Part shown: positions 5,075 to 11,216 of the stretch, piece after piece
Numbering within the stretch: position 1 is the first letter of the stretch
Layout: each line of letters opens with the position of its first letter
Assembly (NCBI GenBank): GCA_039024315.1
Contig: JBCCQN010000246.1
Span: 1 to 11,216 of the forward strand
DNA: 11,216 bases
Source: JBCAWW01 sp039024315
GTDB lineage: Bacteria; Bacteroidota; Bacteroidia; J057
Direction of reading: 5' to 3'
Translations under genes and position numbers: made by a program
The notes under the pieces: model-generated
The model's database searches: none
The model's input: only the letters and a program-made list of their open reading frames with translations
What the model was told of the DNA's origin: nothing

Positions 5075-6793
5075 ATGCCCAAAGTTACGATCGACGGACA
5101 AGTTTTGGAGTTTGAGGGTCAACACAAACTCTTACAGTTCGCCCTGGACAACAATATCGAGATCCCTTATTTCTGTTACCACCCTACTATGAGTGTGCCT
5201 ACCAACTGCCGGATGTGTCTGGTAGAAGTAGGATATCAGGCCAAAGATCGCGCCACCGGTGAATTACAGTTTGAGGAAGATGGTAAGCCGGTCATCATGT
5301 GGGGACGCAAGCCAGCTACGGCTTGTAATACTCCGGTCGGTGACAATATGTACGTCAAAACTCACCGTACTTCTGAGACTATCAAGGTAGCACAGGCAGG
5401 GGTACTAGAGTACATGCTCATCAATCACCCGCTCGATTGCCCGATTTGTGATCAGGCTGGTGAATGTCCTCTCCAAATTTGGACTTATAAGTATGGTCCA
5501 GAAGGTTCTCGTTTTGAAAACCAAAAAGGTCATAAGCGTAAGCGCGTGGAGCTGGGTCCGAGAGTGATCCTCGATGAGGAACGCTGCATTAACTGTACTC
5601 GCTGTACTCGCTTTACTGAAGAGATTTCTGGTTCAAACCAATTGACCATCATCGGCCGTGGGGACAAAAACTATCCGGGTACACCTCCTGGAGAAACTTT
5701 TGACGAAGCTTACTCCATGAACGTGATCGATCTTTGTCCGGTAGGCGCTCTTACTAGTCGCGCCCACCGCTTCAAGGCGCGTGTTTGGGAAATGGCTCAC
5801 GCACCAGCGATCGACATGAATGACGCTACCGGAACTAATACTTACGTTTGGGTCCGAGACAATAAAGTATTGCGTATCACGCCGCGTCAAAATGACGCTG
5901 TCAATAGTTACTGGATGCCAGACTCTCACCGTCTCAACATAGACTTCTACAATGAGAATCGCGTTTCGGGTATTCAAATCAAAGGCGGTATCCCGCTCAA
6001 TTTCGAAGATGGTATGCGTAAAGCGGCCAATCTTCTCAATGCCCACACCGGTCCGATTTTCTTTTTAGGTTCTGCCTACGCTAGCCTTGAGTCCAACTAT
6101 GCACTCAAAGAAATGGCTATGAGCCGTGGCGTGGAAGAGATCTTCTACATTAGCGATGTGCAAGCCGGTACTGGCGATGATTGGTTGATCCACGAAGACA
6201 AGACGCCTAATGCCGCGGCATGTGAGCTGCTTGGCTTCAAGGCGATGACCATTGACGAGCTTCAAGCGAAGCTTGAAAGTGGTGAGCTTAGCTTCTTCTA
6301 CTCTTTAGAAAATGACAAAGCTTTTGCTGCGCTAGGTAATGCAGTGGGTAAGGTACCAACCATCGTACACGGTCATCAGTATCAAGCAGGACATGAATTT
6401 GCAGAGGTAGTTTTACCTGCTGCCTGTTCTATCGAAGCGGAGAGTACTTACATCAATGCCAAGGGCATGGCGCAAGTTTCTAGCTTGGCCAAGCAAATCA
6501 GACAAATGACACCAGAAATGTGGATGCGTTTGCCTAAAAGTCGGCTTGACAAAACGGGGGTAGCTGTTGACCACTGGCGTAATCTCGATAACATTTTTGA
6601 TGTCTTACCTAGTTGGCAGCTCATTGGCCTGCTCAACAGTAACTCCATAGCCGAAATGCCTTACAAAACGCATAAGGACATTTTCAGCAAATTGAAATCA
6701 GAACTCGAAATTCTAAATGATATCAAAGTCTCCTACAAGCCTTCCAAAGCTGCGTTTAAACAAACGCAATTGGAATACGCTAGGTCTTGGTAA
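5075..6793 (+). CDS. nuoG: NADH-quinone oxidoreductase subunit G (short form)
   Basis: This is the large iron-sulfur subunit of the peripheral arm of respiratory complex I, which passes electrons from NADH toward quinone. Visible ligands are Cys34, 45, 48 and 84 for the 2Fe-2S cluster N1b; HPLDCPICDQAGEC (His118, Cys122, 125, 131) for N5; and CINCTRC with Cys221 in LCPVGAL (Cys171, 174, 177, 221) for N4. The following molybdopterin-oxidoreductase-like domain is short: the protein is 572 residues against about 900 in E. coli. It keeps RITPRQNDAVNSYW (267-280) and VVLPAACSIEAES near 455. The four cysteines that would hold cluster N7 are absent (DMNDATGTN at 247-255 and WMPDSHR at 280-286 stand in their place). 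No other nuo gene adjoins, and a strong terminator follows directly. The start is the only ATG giving the full ferredoxin fold. Confidence 0.95.
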   Translation: MPKVTIDGQVLEFEGQHKLLQFALDNNIEIPYFCYHPTMSVPTNCRMCLVEVGYQAKDRATGELQFEEDGKPVIMWGRKPATACNTPVGDNMYVKTHRTSETIKVAQAGVLEYMLINHPLDCPICDQAGECPLQIWTYKYGPEGSRFENQKGHKRKRVELGPRVILDEERCINCTRCTRFTEEISGSNQLTIIGRGDKNYPGTPPGETFDEAYSMNVIDLCPVGALTSRAHRFKARVWEMAHAPAIDMNDATGTNTYVWVRDNKVLRITPRQNDAVNSYWMPDSHRLNIDFYNENRVSGIQIKGGIPLNFEDGMRKAANLLNAHTGPIFFLGSAYASLESNYALKEMAMSRGVEEIFYISDVQAGTGDDWLIHEDKTPNAAACELLGFKAMTIDELQAKLESGELSFFYSLENDKAFAALGNAVGKVPTIVHGHQYQAGHEFAEVVLPAACSIEAESTYINAKGMAQVSSLAKQIRQMTPEMWMRLPKSRLDKTGVAVDHWRNLDNIFDVLPSWQLIGLLNSNSIAEMPYKTHKDIFSKLKSELEILNDIKVSYKPSKAAFKQTQLEYARSW

Positions 6794-6817
6794 CAGAATA
6801 CGAAAGCTAGATCTATG

Positions 6818-6852
6818 ATAAGCGTTCCGCGTCGCGGAACGCTTATTTTTTT
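6818..6852 (+). terminator. Rho-independent terminator of nuoG
   Basis: ATAAGCGTTCCGC (6818-6830) pairs perfectly over 13 bp with 6834-6846 around the loop GTC and runs into a seven-T tract (6846-6852), 24 bases after the nuoG stop. On the minus strand no T tract follows, so it serves the converging sulfatase gene poorly. The stem contains the GATAAGCGTTC word found elsewhere in the window. Confidence 0.92.
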
Positions 6853-6861
6853 GCCGAAAAG

Positions 6862-8286
6862 CTATTCTGAAATAAGCCTTTTGTTCAGCGCTTCGGTCAT
6901 AGCTTTTACTCGTTCGGGATATTCACCATATAGATTGTCTTGCTCTCCAAGATCTTCCGCCAGATGGTACAAGCGCCCTTCGTGAGGATTGCTGCTAGCA
7001 TAATCTGGATCATAAAGGTCCCAAAAGCCACCGCTTCCTTTGCTTGGGATTAGTTTCCAATCGCCTTGGCGGATCATATGTTTTTTGCCAGTAGTCTGTA
7101 CGATTAGTTCCTCGCGAATCCTTCCTAGTTGAGGATCCAGCATTAATGGGACAAAGCTTTTACTATCCTGTCCTACCCCTGCTGCTAGCGTTTGATCGGA
7201 AAGTTCAGCGCAGCTGGCCAAAAAGTCCGTAAAGCAAATCATCGCGTCTTGCGTACTACCAGCCTCAACCTTAGCTGGCCAGCGTACGATAAAGGGCATT
7301 CTGTGGCCTCCTTCTAAGGCATCCCCCTTCATGCCGGCAAGCGGTCCCGTCGCCCGATGCGCAAACCTAGCTTCATCTTCCGGATACCAAACGGGTCCAT
7401 TATCGCTGCTAAAAATGACCACAGTATTTTCAGCCAAGCCTTGTTCTCCTAGACTTTGTAGTAGGGCACCAATATGATCATCAACTTGCTTGACAAAGTC
7501 CCCATAATCTCCGGCTTGTGAACTCCCTTGATGATCTCCATCTGGTAACCAAGGAGTATGTGGAGCAGGCAAGGCCAAATACAAAAAGAAAGGATTTTTA
7601 TCGACCTTTTTAAGATAAGCATCTGCTTCATCAAAAAATTTTCCTAGCACTTCCTCATGTCGATAAGCTGGTGCAATTTTACCTTCTCGCCAAAAGGGTC
7701 CCTGAATTTTCCATTTGTTAGGAGCCGGTCCCCATCCTTCACTTGGTCCAATAGAATCCGTGGGCATAGCCACTGGCCGTTTATTTTTGATGTAGTAATA
7801 AGGCGGAATGTCTAAGGAAGCAGGAATGCCAAAGAAGTAATCAAAGCCATTGTCCAAGGGGCCATTGACTAAATCTTGCTTAGCGGGTGGATTTTTCTCA
7901 TCGAGGATACCTTGATGCCACTTTCCCACCATTGCTGTCTGGTAGCCAGCAGATTTGAGGACACTTGCCACCGTAGGAAATTGATCAGACATTAGTCCTT
8001 CTTGGTAGGATCGCCCATTACGGAAGGGATAAGTCCCTGTTAGCAAACCAAATCGCGAAGGCACACACCAAGCCGCCGGTGCATGCGCATCGGTAAAACG
8101 CATTCCTGCCGCGGCCAATTGATCCAAATGAGGCGTTTGGATATTGGAGTTTGGATTGTAGCACCCCAAATCGCCATAGCCCATATCATCAGCTAGGATA
8201 AAGAGGATGTTGGGTAAAGGATCTGAGGCAGCAGGCTGCGCACAGCTACACAAAGTGCAAGCGATGATAAATAGTAGCTTCTTCAT
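6862..8286 (-). CDS. Sulfatase lipoprotein (S1 family, formylglycine type)
   Basis: The 474-residue protein has a lipoprotein signal (MKKLLFIIACTLCSC, lipid Cys15) and then the sulfatase fold: NILFILADDMGYGDLGCYN (metal-binding Asp33, Asp34), CVPSRFGLLTGTYPFR (residues 74-89, the CxPSR signature whose Cys74 would become formylglycine), GKWHQG (Lys122, His124), PHTPW, and FSSDNGP, the later Asp-Asn metal pair. The family hydrolyses sulfate esters, in Bacteroidetes often on algal or host glycans; substrate cannot be fixed from sequence. Length and closing region (RQGDWKLI, LYHLAEDLGEQDNL) are complete and typical of arylsulfatase/GalNAc-6-sulfatase-like proteins. It needs a formylglycine-generating enzyme encoded elsewhere. 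It follows the TetR gene by 28 bases on the same strand, probably one operon. No SusCD or glycoside hydrolase genes lie nearby. Confidence 0.93.
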   Translation of the reverse strand: MKKLLFIIACTLCSCAQPAASDPLPNILFILADDMGYGDLGCYNPNSNIQTPHLDQLAAAGMRFTDAHAPAAWCVPSRFGLLTGTYPFRNGRSYQEGLMSDQFPTVASVLKSAGYQTAMVGKWHQGILDEKNPPAKQDLVNGPLDNGFDYFFGIPASLDIPPYYYIKNKRPVAMPTDSIGPSEGWGPAPNKWKIQGPFWREGKIAPAYRHEEVLGKFFDEADAYLKKVDKNPFFLYLALPAPHTPWLPDGDHQGSSQAGDYGDFVKQVDDHIGALLQSLGEQGLAENTVVIFSSDNGPVWYPEDEARFAHRATGPLAGMKGDALEGGHRMPFIVRWPAKVEAGSTQDAMICFTDFLASCAELSDQTLAAGVGQDSKSFVPLMLDPQLGRIREELIVQTTGKKHMIRQGDWKLIPSKGSGGFWDLYDPDYASSNPHEGRLYHLAEDLGEQDNLYGEYPERVKAMTEALNKRLISE

Positions 8287-8314
8287 ACTAATGATTGCAT
8301 AAAAGTTTGCTTGC

Positions 8315-8887
8315 TCAAGCGGCGATCACGCCCCAAGAAAGTTGCCGCGCTGCGGCTAAATCATGATCGGTCAGCGCAGTGCCCGTACGTAATTCTGCTT
8401 TGACCAATTGTAAAATGGGAGCGAAAGCAAACGCTCTGAACATCATCAAATTAAGATCTTTGAACACTCCCGCTTCATGCCCAAAGTGCAAAAACATATC
8501 CATCGGTGCCAACCATCGACTTTCCTGCTTGGGATCCATCTCACGCACGGCAACACTATTGGCACTTTGCTCCAAAAACCAAAAGGCATCGCTATGTTCG
8601 CGTGCAAAGCGATAATGATTTTCCCAAAGTAATTGGAAGCCTTGGGTAAAATCCATCTGCGGATCGAAACCTGCAAAAATCGCCTGCGCAAACTCTCGCC
8701 TCACCTTTACAAACAGCTGGTTGAGCAGATCATCCTTATTGGCATAGTAGATATAGAGGGTCGCAGGAGATACGCCTGCTAATTTGGCTAATTTGCTCAT
8801 AGATAATCCCTCTATACCGTATTGATTGATGAGTTGAATAGCAGCATCGACTACTGCCTGTTCTTTCTTTTTGTCCCTGGGTCGCAT
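8315..8887 (-). CDS. TetR/AcrR-family transcriptional regulator
   Basis: The 190-residue protein has the typical family length. The DNA-binding domain spans about residues 8-55: AVVDAAIQLINQYGIEGLSMSKLAKLAGVSPATLYIYYANKDDLL, an almost textbook TetR helix-turn-helix. The C-terminal ligand and dimer domain has many aromatic residues (HYRFAREHSDAFWFLEQ), consistent with a hydrophobic ligand, though which one is unknown. The gene is divergent from the MFS exporter with 23 bp between the two start codons, and the sulfatase gene follows it after 28 bases. The perfect palindrome at 8905-8928 is the obvious operator and would let the protein control both directions. The next in-frame Met lies inside the helix-turn-helix, so the ATG read leftward from 8887 is the credible start. 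Confidence 0.94.
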   Translation of the reverse strand: MRPRDKKKEQAVVDAAIQLINQYGIEGLSMSKLAKLAGVSPATLYIYYANKDDLLNQLFVKVRREFAQAIFAGFDPQMDFTQGFQLLWENHYRFAREHSDAFWFLEQSANSVAVREMDPKQESRWLAPMDMFLHFGHEAGVFKDLNLMMFRAFAFAPILQLVKAELRTGTALTDHDLAAARQLSWGVIAA

Positions 8888-8904
8888 AAAAAGTATTTAC
8901 ACTA

Positions 8905-8928
8905 AAATAAATGAACAATCATTTATTT
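8905..8928. promoter_or_regulatory. TetR-type operator between regulator and exporter
   Basis: AAATAAATGA (8905-8914) and TCATTTATTT (8919-8928) are perfect 10-bp inverted arms around four bases. This size and symmetry are typical of TetR-family dimers. The right part covers the ATG at 8911, so the exporter's transcript may start downstream of that ATG and translation may begin later. Confidence 0.75.
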
Positions 8929-10218
8929 AAAAATATATCTCTGATTTCTAAACTCAGACGCTTAGGCTGCGTTAAATCTGGGTCATCACACACCACTACA
9001 TTGTTACAAAAGAGTCTTCAACTTTATCGCGAGGCCTATTCTGGGCATCCACAGGAGGTATGGGTACTGTCTATCCTAACCCTCATCAACCGCATGGGCA
9101 CCATGGTGGTCCCTTTTCTAGCGGTATATCTGACCACTGTCAAAGGCTTTAGTCTTGAGCAGGCTGGCTATCTGATGGCTTGCTTTGGTTTGGGTTCCTT
9201 GGCAGGTTCTTATATTGGAGGCAAACTGAGTGACAGTATAGGGGCAAAAAAGGTGATGACTTGGTCCCTCTTGATCAGTGGCTTCTTCCTGATCAGTATT
9301 CAGTGGGCCGATAGTTTTGCTCATTTTGCCACTCTTATCTTCCTTACTGCCCTTTTTGGAGATGCTTTTAGGCCTTCTTTTATGGCCTATTTAGGTTCCT
9401 TTGTCTCCAAAGATCAGACGGCACGGACCATGGCCCTTATACGTCTCGCGATCAATTTAGGCATGACCGCCGCGCCTATGATAGGCGGTTTTTTGGCCAC
9501 TGGCTACGGTTATAAGTGGCTTTTTTGGATCGACGGGCTTACTTGTAGTTTGGCCTCTCTATATTTTATGTACGCTTCGCGGAACTGGCAGTCGAAACAG
9601 AGTGTTCCCCAAAGGGAAGGAGAAAAAAAAGAAAGCCAAATTTCAGAGAGCCTTCCTCCTTATCGCAATCAAGCCTATATGCTCTTTTTGCTCTCTACAT
9701 TTTTGATGGGCTTTTGCTTTATTCAATGGTTTCACACTGTACCAGTCTTCTTGAAAACTAATTGGGGCTTTGACGAGCGAATCATTGGTATCATGATGGG
9801 CTTTAATTGTATAACGATCAGCTTGATTGAGATGCCCATCGTGCATGTGTTAGAACAGAAATCTATGGTCCGTATAGCGATCCTGCTTGGTTTAGTTTGC
9901 TTTGCCCTTTGTTTCGTGCCCTTTTTATTTTCGGGAGCCATTTGGCTTTGTTTTGTAGCAATCCTATTATTTACCTTTGGCGAGATATTTTTTCTGCCTT
10001 TTAATAATGCAATTCCTTTCAATGTCAGCAATGAAGATAATCGAGGCAGCTATATGTCATGGTACTGGATGACTTGGTCTCTTACCGCCATTTTAGGGCC
10101 ATTTATTGGCCTCAATTTTAGTGGTAAGTTTGGCTTTACGGCATTTTGGATATTGGCCATTATCATGACAGGCATTAGCATCGCGATGAATCTATTTTGG
10201 AGGGGGAAGATGAGTTAG
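8911..10218 (+). CDS. MFS transporter, probable exporter
   Basis: The protein has up to 435 residues and about 12 membrane segments. The first starts near residue 50 (VWVLSILTLINRMGTMVVPFLAVYL). The loop after the second segment carries the MFS motif GGKLSDSIGAKKV (103-115), close to the classic G-x(3)-D-x-x-G-[RK]-[RK] pattern. A hydrophilic stretch (about 225-250) links the two halves. Proton-driven MFS pumps of this kind with a divergent TetR gene usually export toxic or xenobiotic compounds, but the substrate is unknown. The first 30 residues are poorly hydrophobic, overlap the operator and are not typical of the family; an in-frame TTG at 9001 would give a 405-residue protein of ordinary length, so the start is uncertain. 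Two further genes follow on the same strand and may be co-transcribed. Confidence 0.9.
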   Translation: MNNHLFKNISLISKLRRLGCVKSGSSHTTTLLQKSLQLYREAYSGHPQEVWVLSILTLINRMGTMVVPFLAVYLTTVKGFSLEQAGYLMACFGLGSLAGSYIGGKLSDSIGAKKVMTWSLLISGFFLISIQWADSFAHFATLIFLTALFGDAFRPSFMAYLGSFVSKDQTARTMALIRLAINLGMTAAPMIGGFLATGYGYKWLFWIDGLTCSLASLYFMYASRNWQSKQSVPQREGEKKESQISESLPPYRNQAYMLFLLSTFLMGFCFIQWFHTVPVFLKTNWGFDERIIGIMMGFNCITISLIEMPIVHVLEQKSMVRIAILLGLVCFALCFVPFLFSGAIWLCFVAILLFTFGEIFFLPFNNAIPFNVSNEDNRGSYMSWYWMTWSLTAILGPFIGLNFSGKFGFTAFWILAIIMTGISIAMNLFWRGKMS

Positions 10219-10247
10219 AATGCGCGCTTTTCTTTGTACCTTTAGGT

Positions 10248-10880
10248 ATGGATTTTTCGAGTCGCGATATTCAACTTCTCTATGGAGAAAGATTCTTTCT
10301 GATCGAAGCAGATGAGCCTAAAGAGCAAAGCGTTCCTCCGCAGGAGAAAGCCCCAAGACCGGAGCAAACTGAGGCGACAGAAAGCAATTCCAACCCGAAA
10401 ATCGAAGAAGTCACCGCTAGTCCAAAAGCAAAGAGTGAAATGCCTGCTAAGGTGGAGACAAAAGAGCAAGCTATCCCTCCTACTCCAACGGCCCCTCCTA
10501 TCCATCTCTTGCAGACTGGCGCGCAAGCCGTATGGAAAATGCGCCCTACTGCCCAATTTGTGGTAGTGCTTCGCAAAGCAGAATTTAGCAATCGGGATCT
10601 TACAGGATTACTAAAAAATCAACTATTACAAGCGCAAATTGATCCTAGCATGGTGGGATTTGGTGTGATTCCGGACGAGGCAAAATCCATCGACTTAAGT
10701 ACTGCTGACAAGCCTTATATCTTACTATTTGACCTTATGGGCGCTCAATGGTCAGGCCAAGTAAAAGCAGCCGATAAAAACGTTTGGCCACTCCCCCCAC
10801 TAAAGCAGTGCCAAACCGATCACACTGCCACTCGTCAAGTGCTCAATGCCATGGCGGAGCTAAAACAACTTCTGAATTAA
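10248..10880 (+). CDS. Hypothetical protein with charged Pro/Glu-rich linker
   Basis: I do not recognise this 210-residue protein. The ATG at 10248 is preferred; a longer reading would need a TTG at 10197 inside the MFS gene. Residues 1-20 (MDFSSRDIQLLYGERFFLIE) look folded. Residues about 21-85 are a low-complexity linker rich in Pro, Glu, Lys, Ala and Ser. Residues about 86-210 look like a small alpha/beta domain, with strands TAQFVVVLRK and KPYILLFDLMG, helices around DLTGLLKNQLLQAQ and RQVLNAMAELKQLLN, and a conserved-looking PLPPLKQ. There is no signal peptide or membrane span, so it is likely cytoplasmic. It begins 29 bases after the MFS stop and ends nine bases before rdgB. A small accessory protein that docks through its two ends is possible, but that is a guess. 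Confidence 0.75.
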   Translation: MDFSSRDIQLLYGERFFLIEADEPKEQSVPPQEKAPRPEQTEATESNSNPKIEEVTASPKAKSEMPAKVETKEQAIPPTPTAPPIHLLQTGAQAVWKMRPTAQFVVVLRKAEFSNRDLTGLLKNQLLQAQIDPSMVGFGVIPDEAKSIDLSTADKPYILLFDLMGAQWSGQVKAADKNVWPLPPLKQCQTDHTATRQVLNAMAELKQLLN

Positions 10881-10889
10881 GCGATTGAT

Positions 10890-11216
10890 ATGTCTAAGCC
10901 AAAAGTCCTTTTTGGGACCAACAATCCTCATAAACTACGAGAGATAAGGGAAATCCTAGGAGCTAAATACGAAGTTTTGAGCCTTGCGGATGTGGGCCTC
11001 GATATGGATGTAGAGGAAACAGAACCCACGCTAGAAGGCAATGCCATCCTCAAAGCAGAGGCTTTCGCCAAGGCCGCTAATCTTCCTTGTTTTGCCGATG
11101 ATACGGGTTTAGAAGTGGATGCCTTAGATGGAGCCCCTGGGGTAATTTCGGCCCGCTATGCTGGTCCAGAGCGCGATGCACAGGCCAATATGGCAAAGCT
11201 ATTGAACGAACTGGGA
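10890..11216 (+). CDS. rdgB: RdgB/HAM1 XTP/dITP diphosphatase, N-terminal part
   Basis: From the ATG at 10890, 109 codons are open to the window end, a little over half of a protein of about 190-200 residues. The start KVLFGTNNPHKLREI (residues 5-19) holds the family's TxNxxK nucleotide-binding motif (Thr10, Asn12, Lys15 region). PTLEGNAILKAEAFAK (46-61) and FADDTGLEVDAL (68-79, catalytic Asp70 and Asp71) with GAPGVISARYAG (81-92) are diagnostic. The enzyme hydrolyses non-canonical purine triphosphates (ITP, dITP, XTP) to monophosphates and keeps them out of nucleic acids. Ile86 replaces the more usual tyrosine in GVYSARYAG. It follows the hypothetical gene by nine bases, probably in the same transcript. 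Confidence 0.96.
   Translation, partial: MSKPKVLFGTNNPHKLREIREILGAKYEVLSLADVGLDMDVEETEPTLEGNAILKAEAFAKAANLPCFADDTGLEVDALDGAPGVISARYAGPERDAQANMAKLLNELG

Noticed and set aside
5633..6046. 137-codon open frame antisense to nuoG
   Set aside because: Lies wholly opposite a well-supported gene, has no recognisable domain, and is expected as a codon-usage shadow.
8736..8918. Small minus-strand frame over the tetR 5' end and operator
   Set aside because: It overlaps the TetR DNA-binding domain in another frame and has no independent support.
1867..9878. Shared 14-mer ATGGTCCGTATAGC at 1867-1880 and 9865-9878
   Set aside because: One copy is in the MFS coding frame, the flanks do not match, and one such match is plausible by chance in 11 kb.
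10197..10247. Longer start of the hypothetical gene inside the MFS gene
   Set aside because: It would need a TTG start overlapping the MFS end; the extra 17 residues look unfolded and ATG 10248 is available.
10242..10591. Two antisense frames and one sense frame over the Pro/Glu-rich linker
   Set aside because: Low-complexity coding sequence opens other frames; none has a start context or domain.

Overview
The window looks like chromosomal DNA of a Bacteroidota member. It carries Bacteroidetes-type promoters (TTG / TAnnTTTG), starts without clear Shine-Dalgarno sequences, a BlaI-type repressor paired with an M56 peptidase fused to a TonB C-terminal domain, and lipoprotein and sulfatase genes typical of that phylum. 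A marine or Saprospira-like lineage is only a guess. No rRNA, tRNA, CRISPR array, transposase or phage gene was seen.

Left part (1-1800): a truncated exported amidohydrolase lipoprotein reads leftward from a divergent promoter region. It is back to back with a secreted NTF2-like protein (505-1320). That gene ends at a strong, probably two-way hairpin terminator (1341-1385), against a converging gene for a small secreted TonB C-terminal-domain protein.

Regulatory peptidase module (1966-3620): a BlaI-family repressor and an M56 (BlaR1-like) membrane peptidase overlap by four bases on the minus strand. Upstream lie three operator-like palindromes at an exact 20-bp period, the first between candidate promoter elements. 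The peptidase carries a C-terminal TonB domain similar to the separate small protein downstream. A 200-bp intergenic stretch (3626-3821) follows that is dense in inverted repeats, including a MITE-like pair of inverted ends.

Middle (3852-6852): a GT4-like glycosyltransferase on the minus strand is divergent from nuoG, the iron-sulfur subunit of complex I. nuoG stands alone without other nuo genes. Its molybdopterin-like domain is short and has lost the N7 cluster cysteines. It ends in a 13-bp-stem terminator.

Right part (6862-11216): a lipoprotein sulfatase and a TetR regulator form a probable minus-strand operon, divergent from an MFS exporter with only 23 bp between start codons. A perfect 10+10 bp operator covers the exporter's annotated ATG. 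Downstream of the exporter, on the same strand, come an unrecognised 210-residue protein and the start of rdgB (nucleotide-pool sanitation), cut by the window end.

Nothing here is clearly an undescribed defence or mobile system. The most interesting leads are the phased BlaI operators, the recurring hairpin word GATAAGCGTTC and two sister 18-bp palindromes, the N7-less solitary NuoG, and the unknown protein before rdgB.
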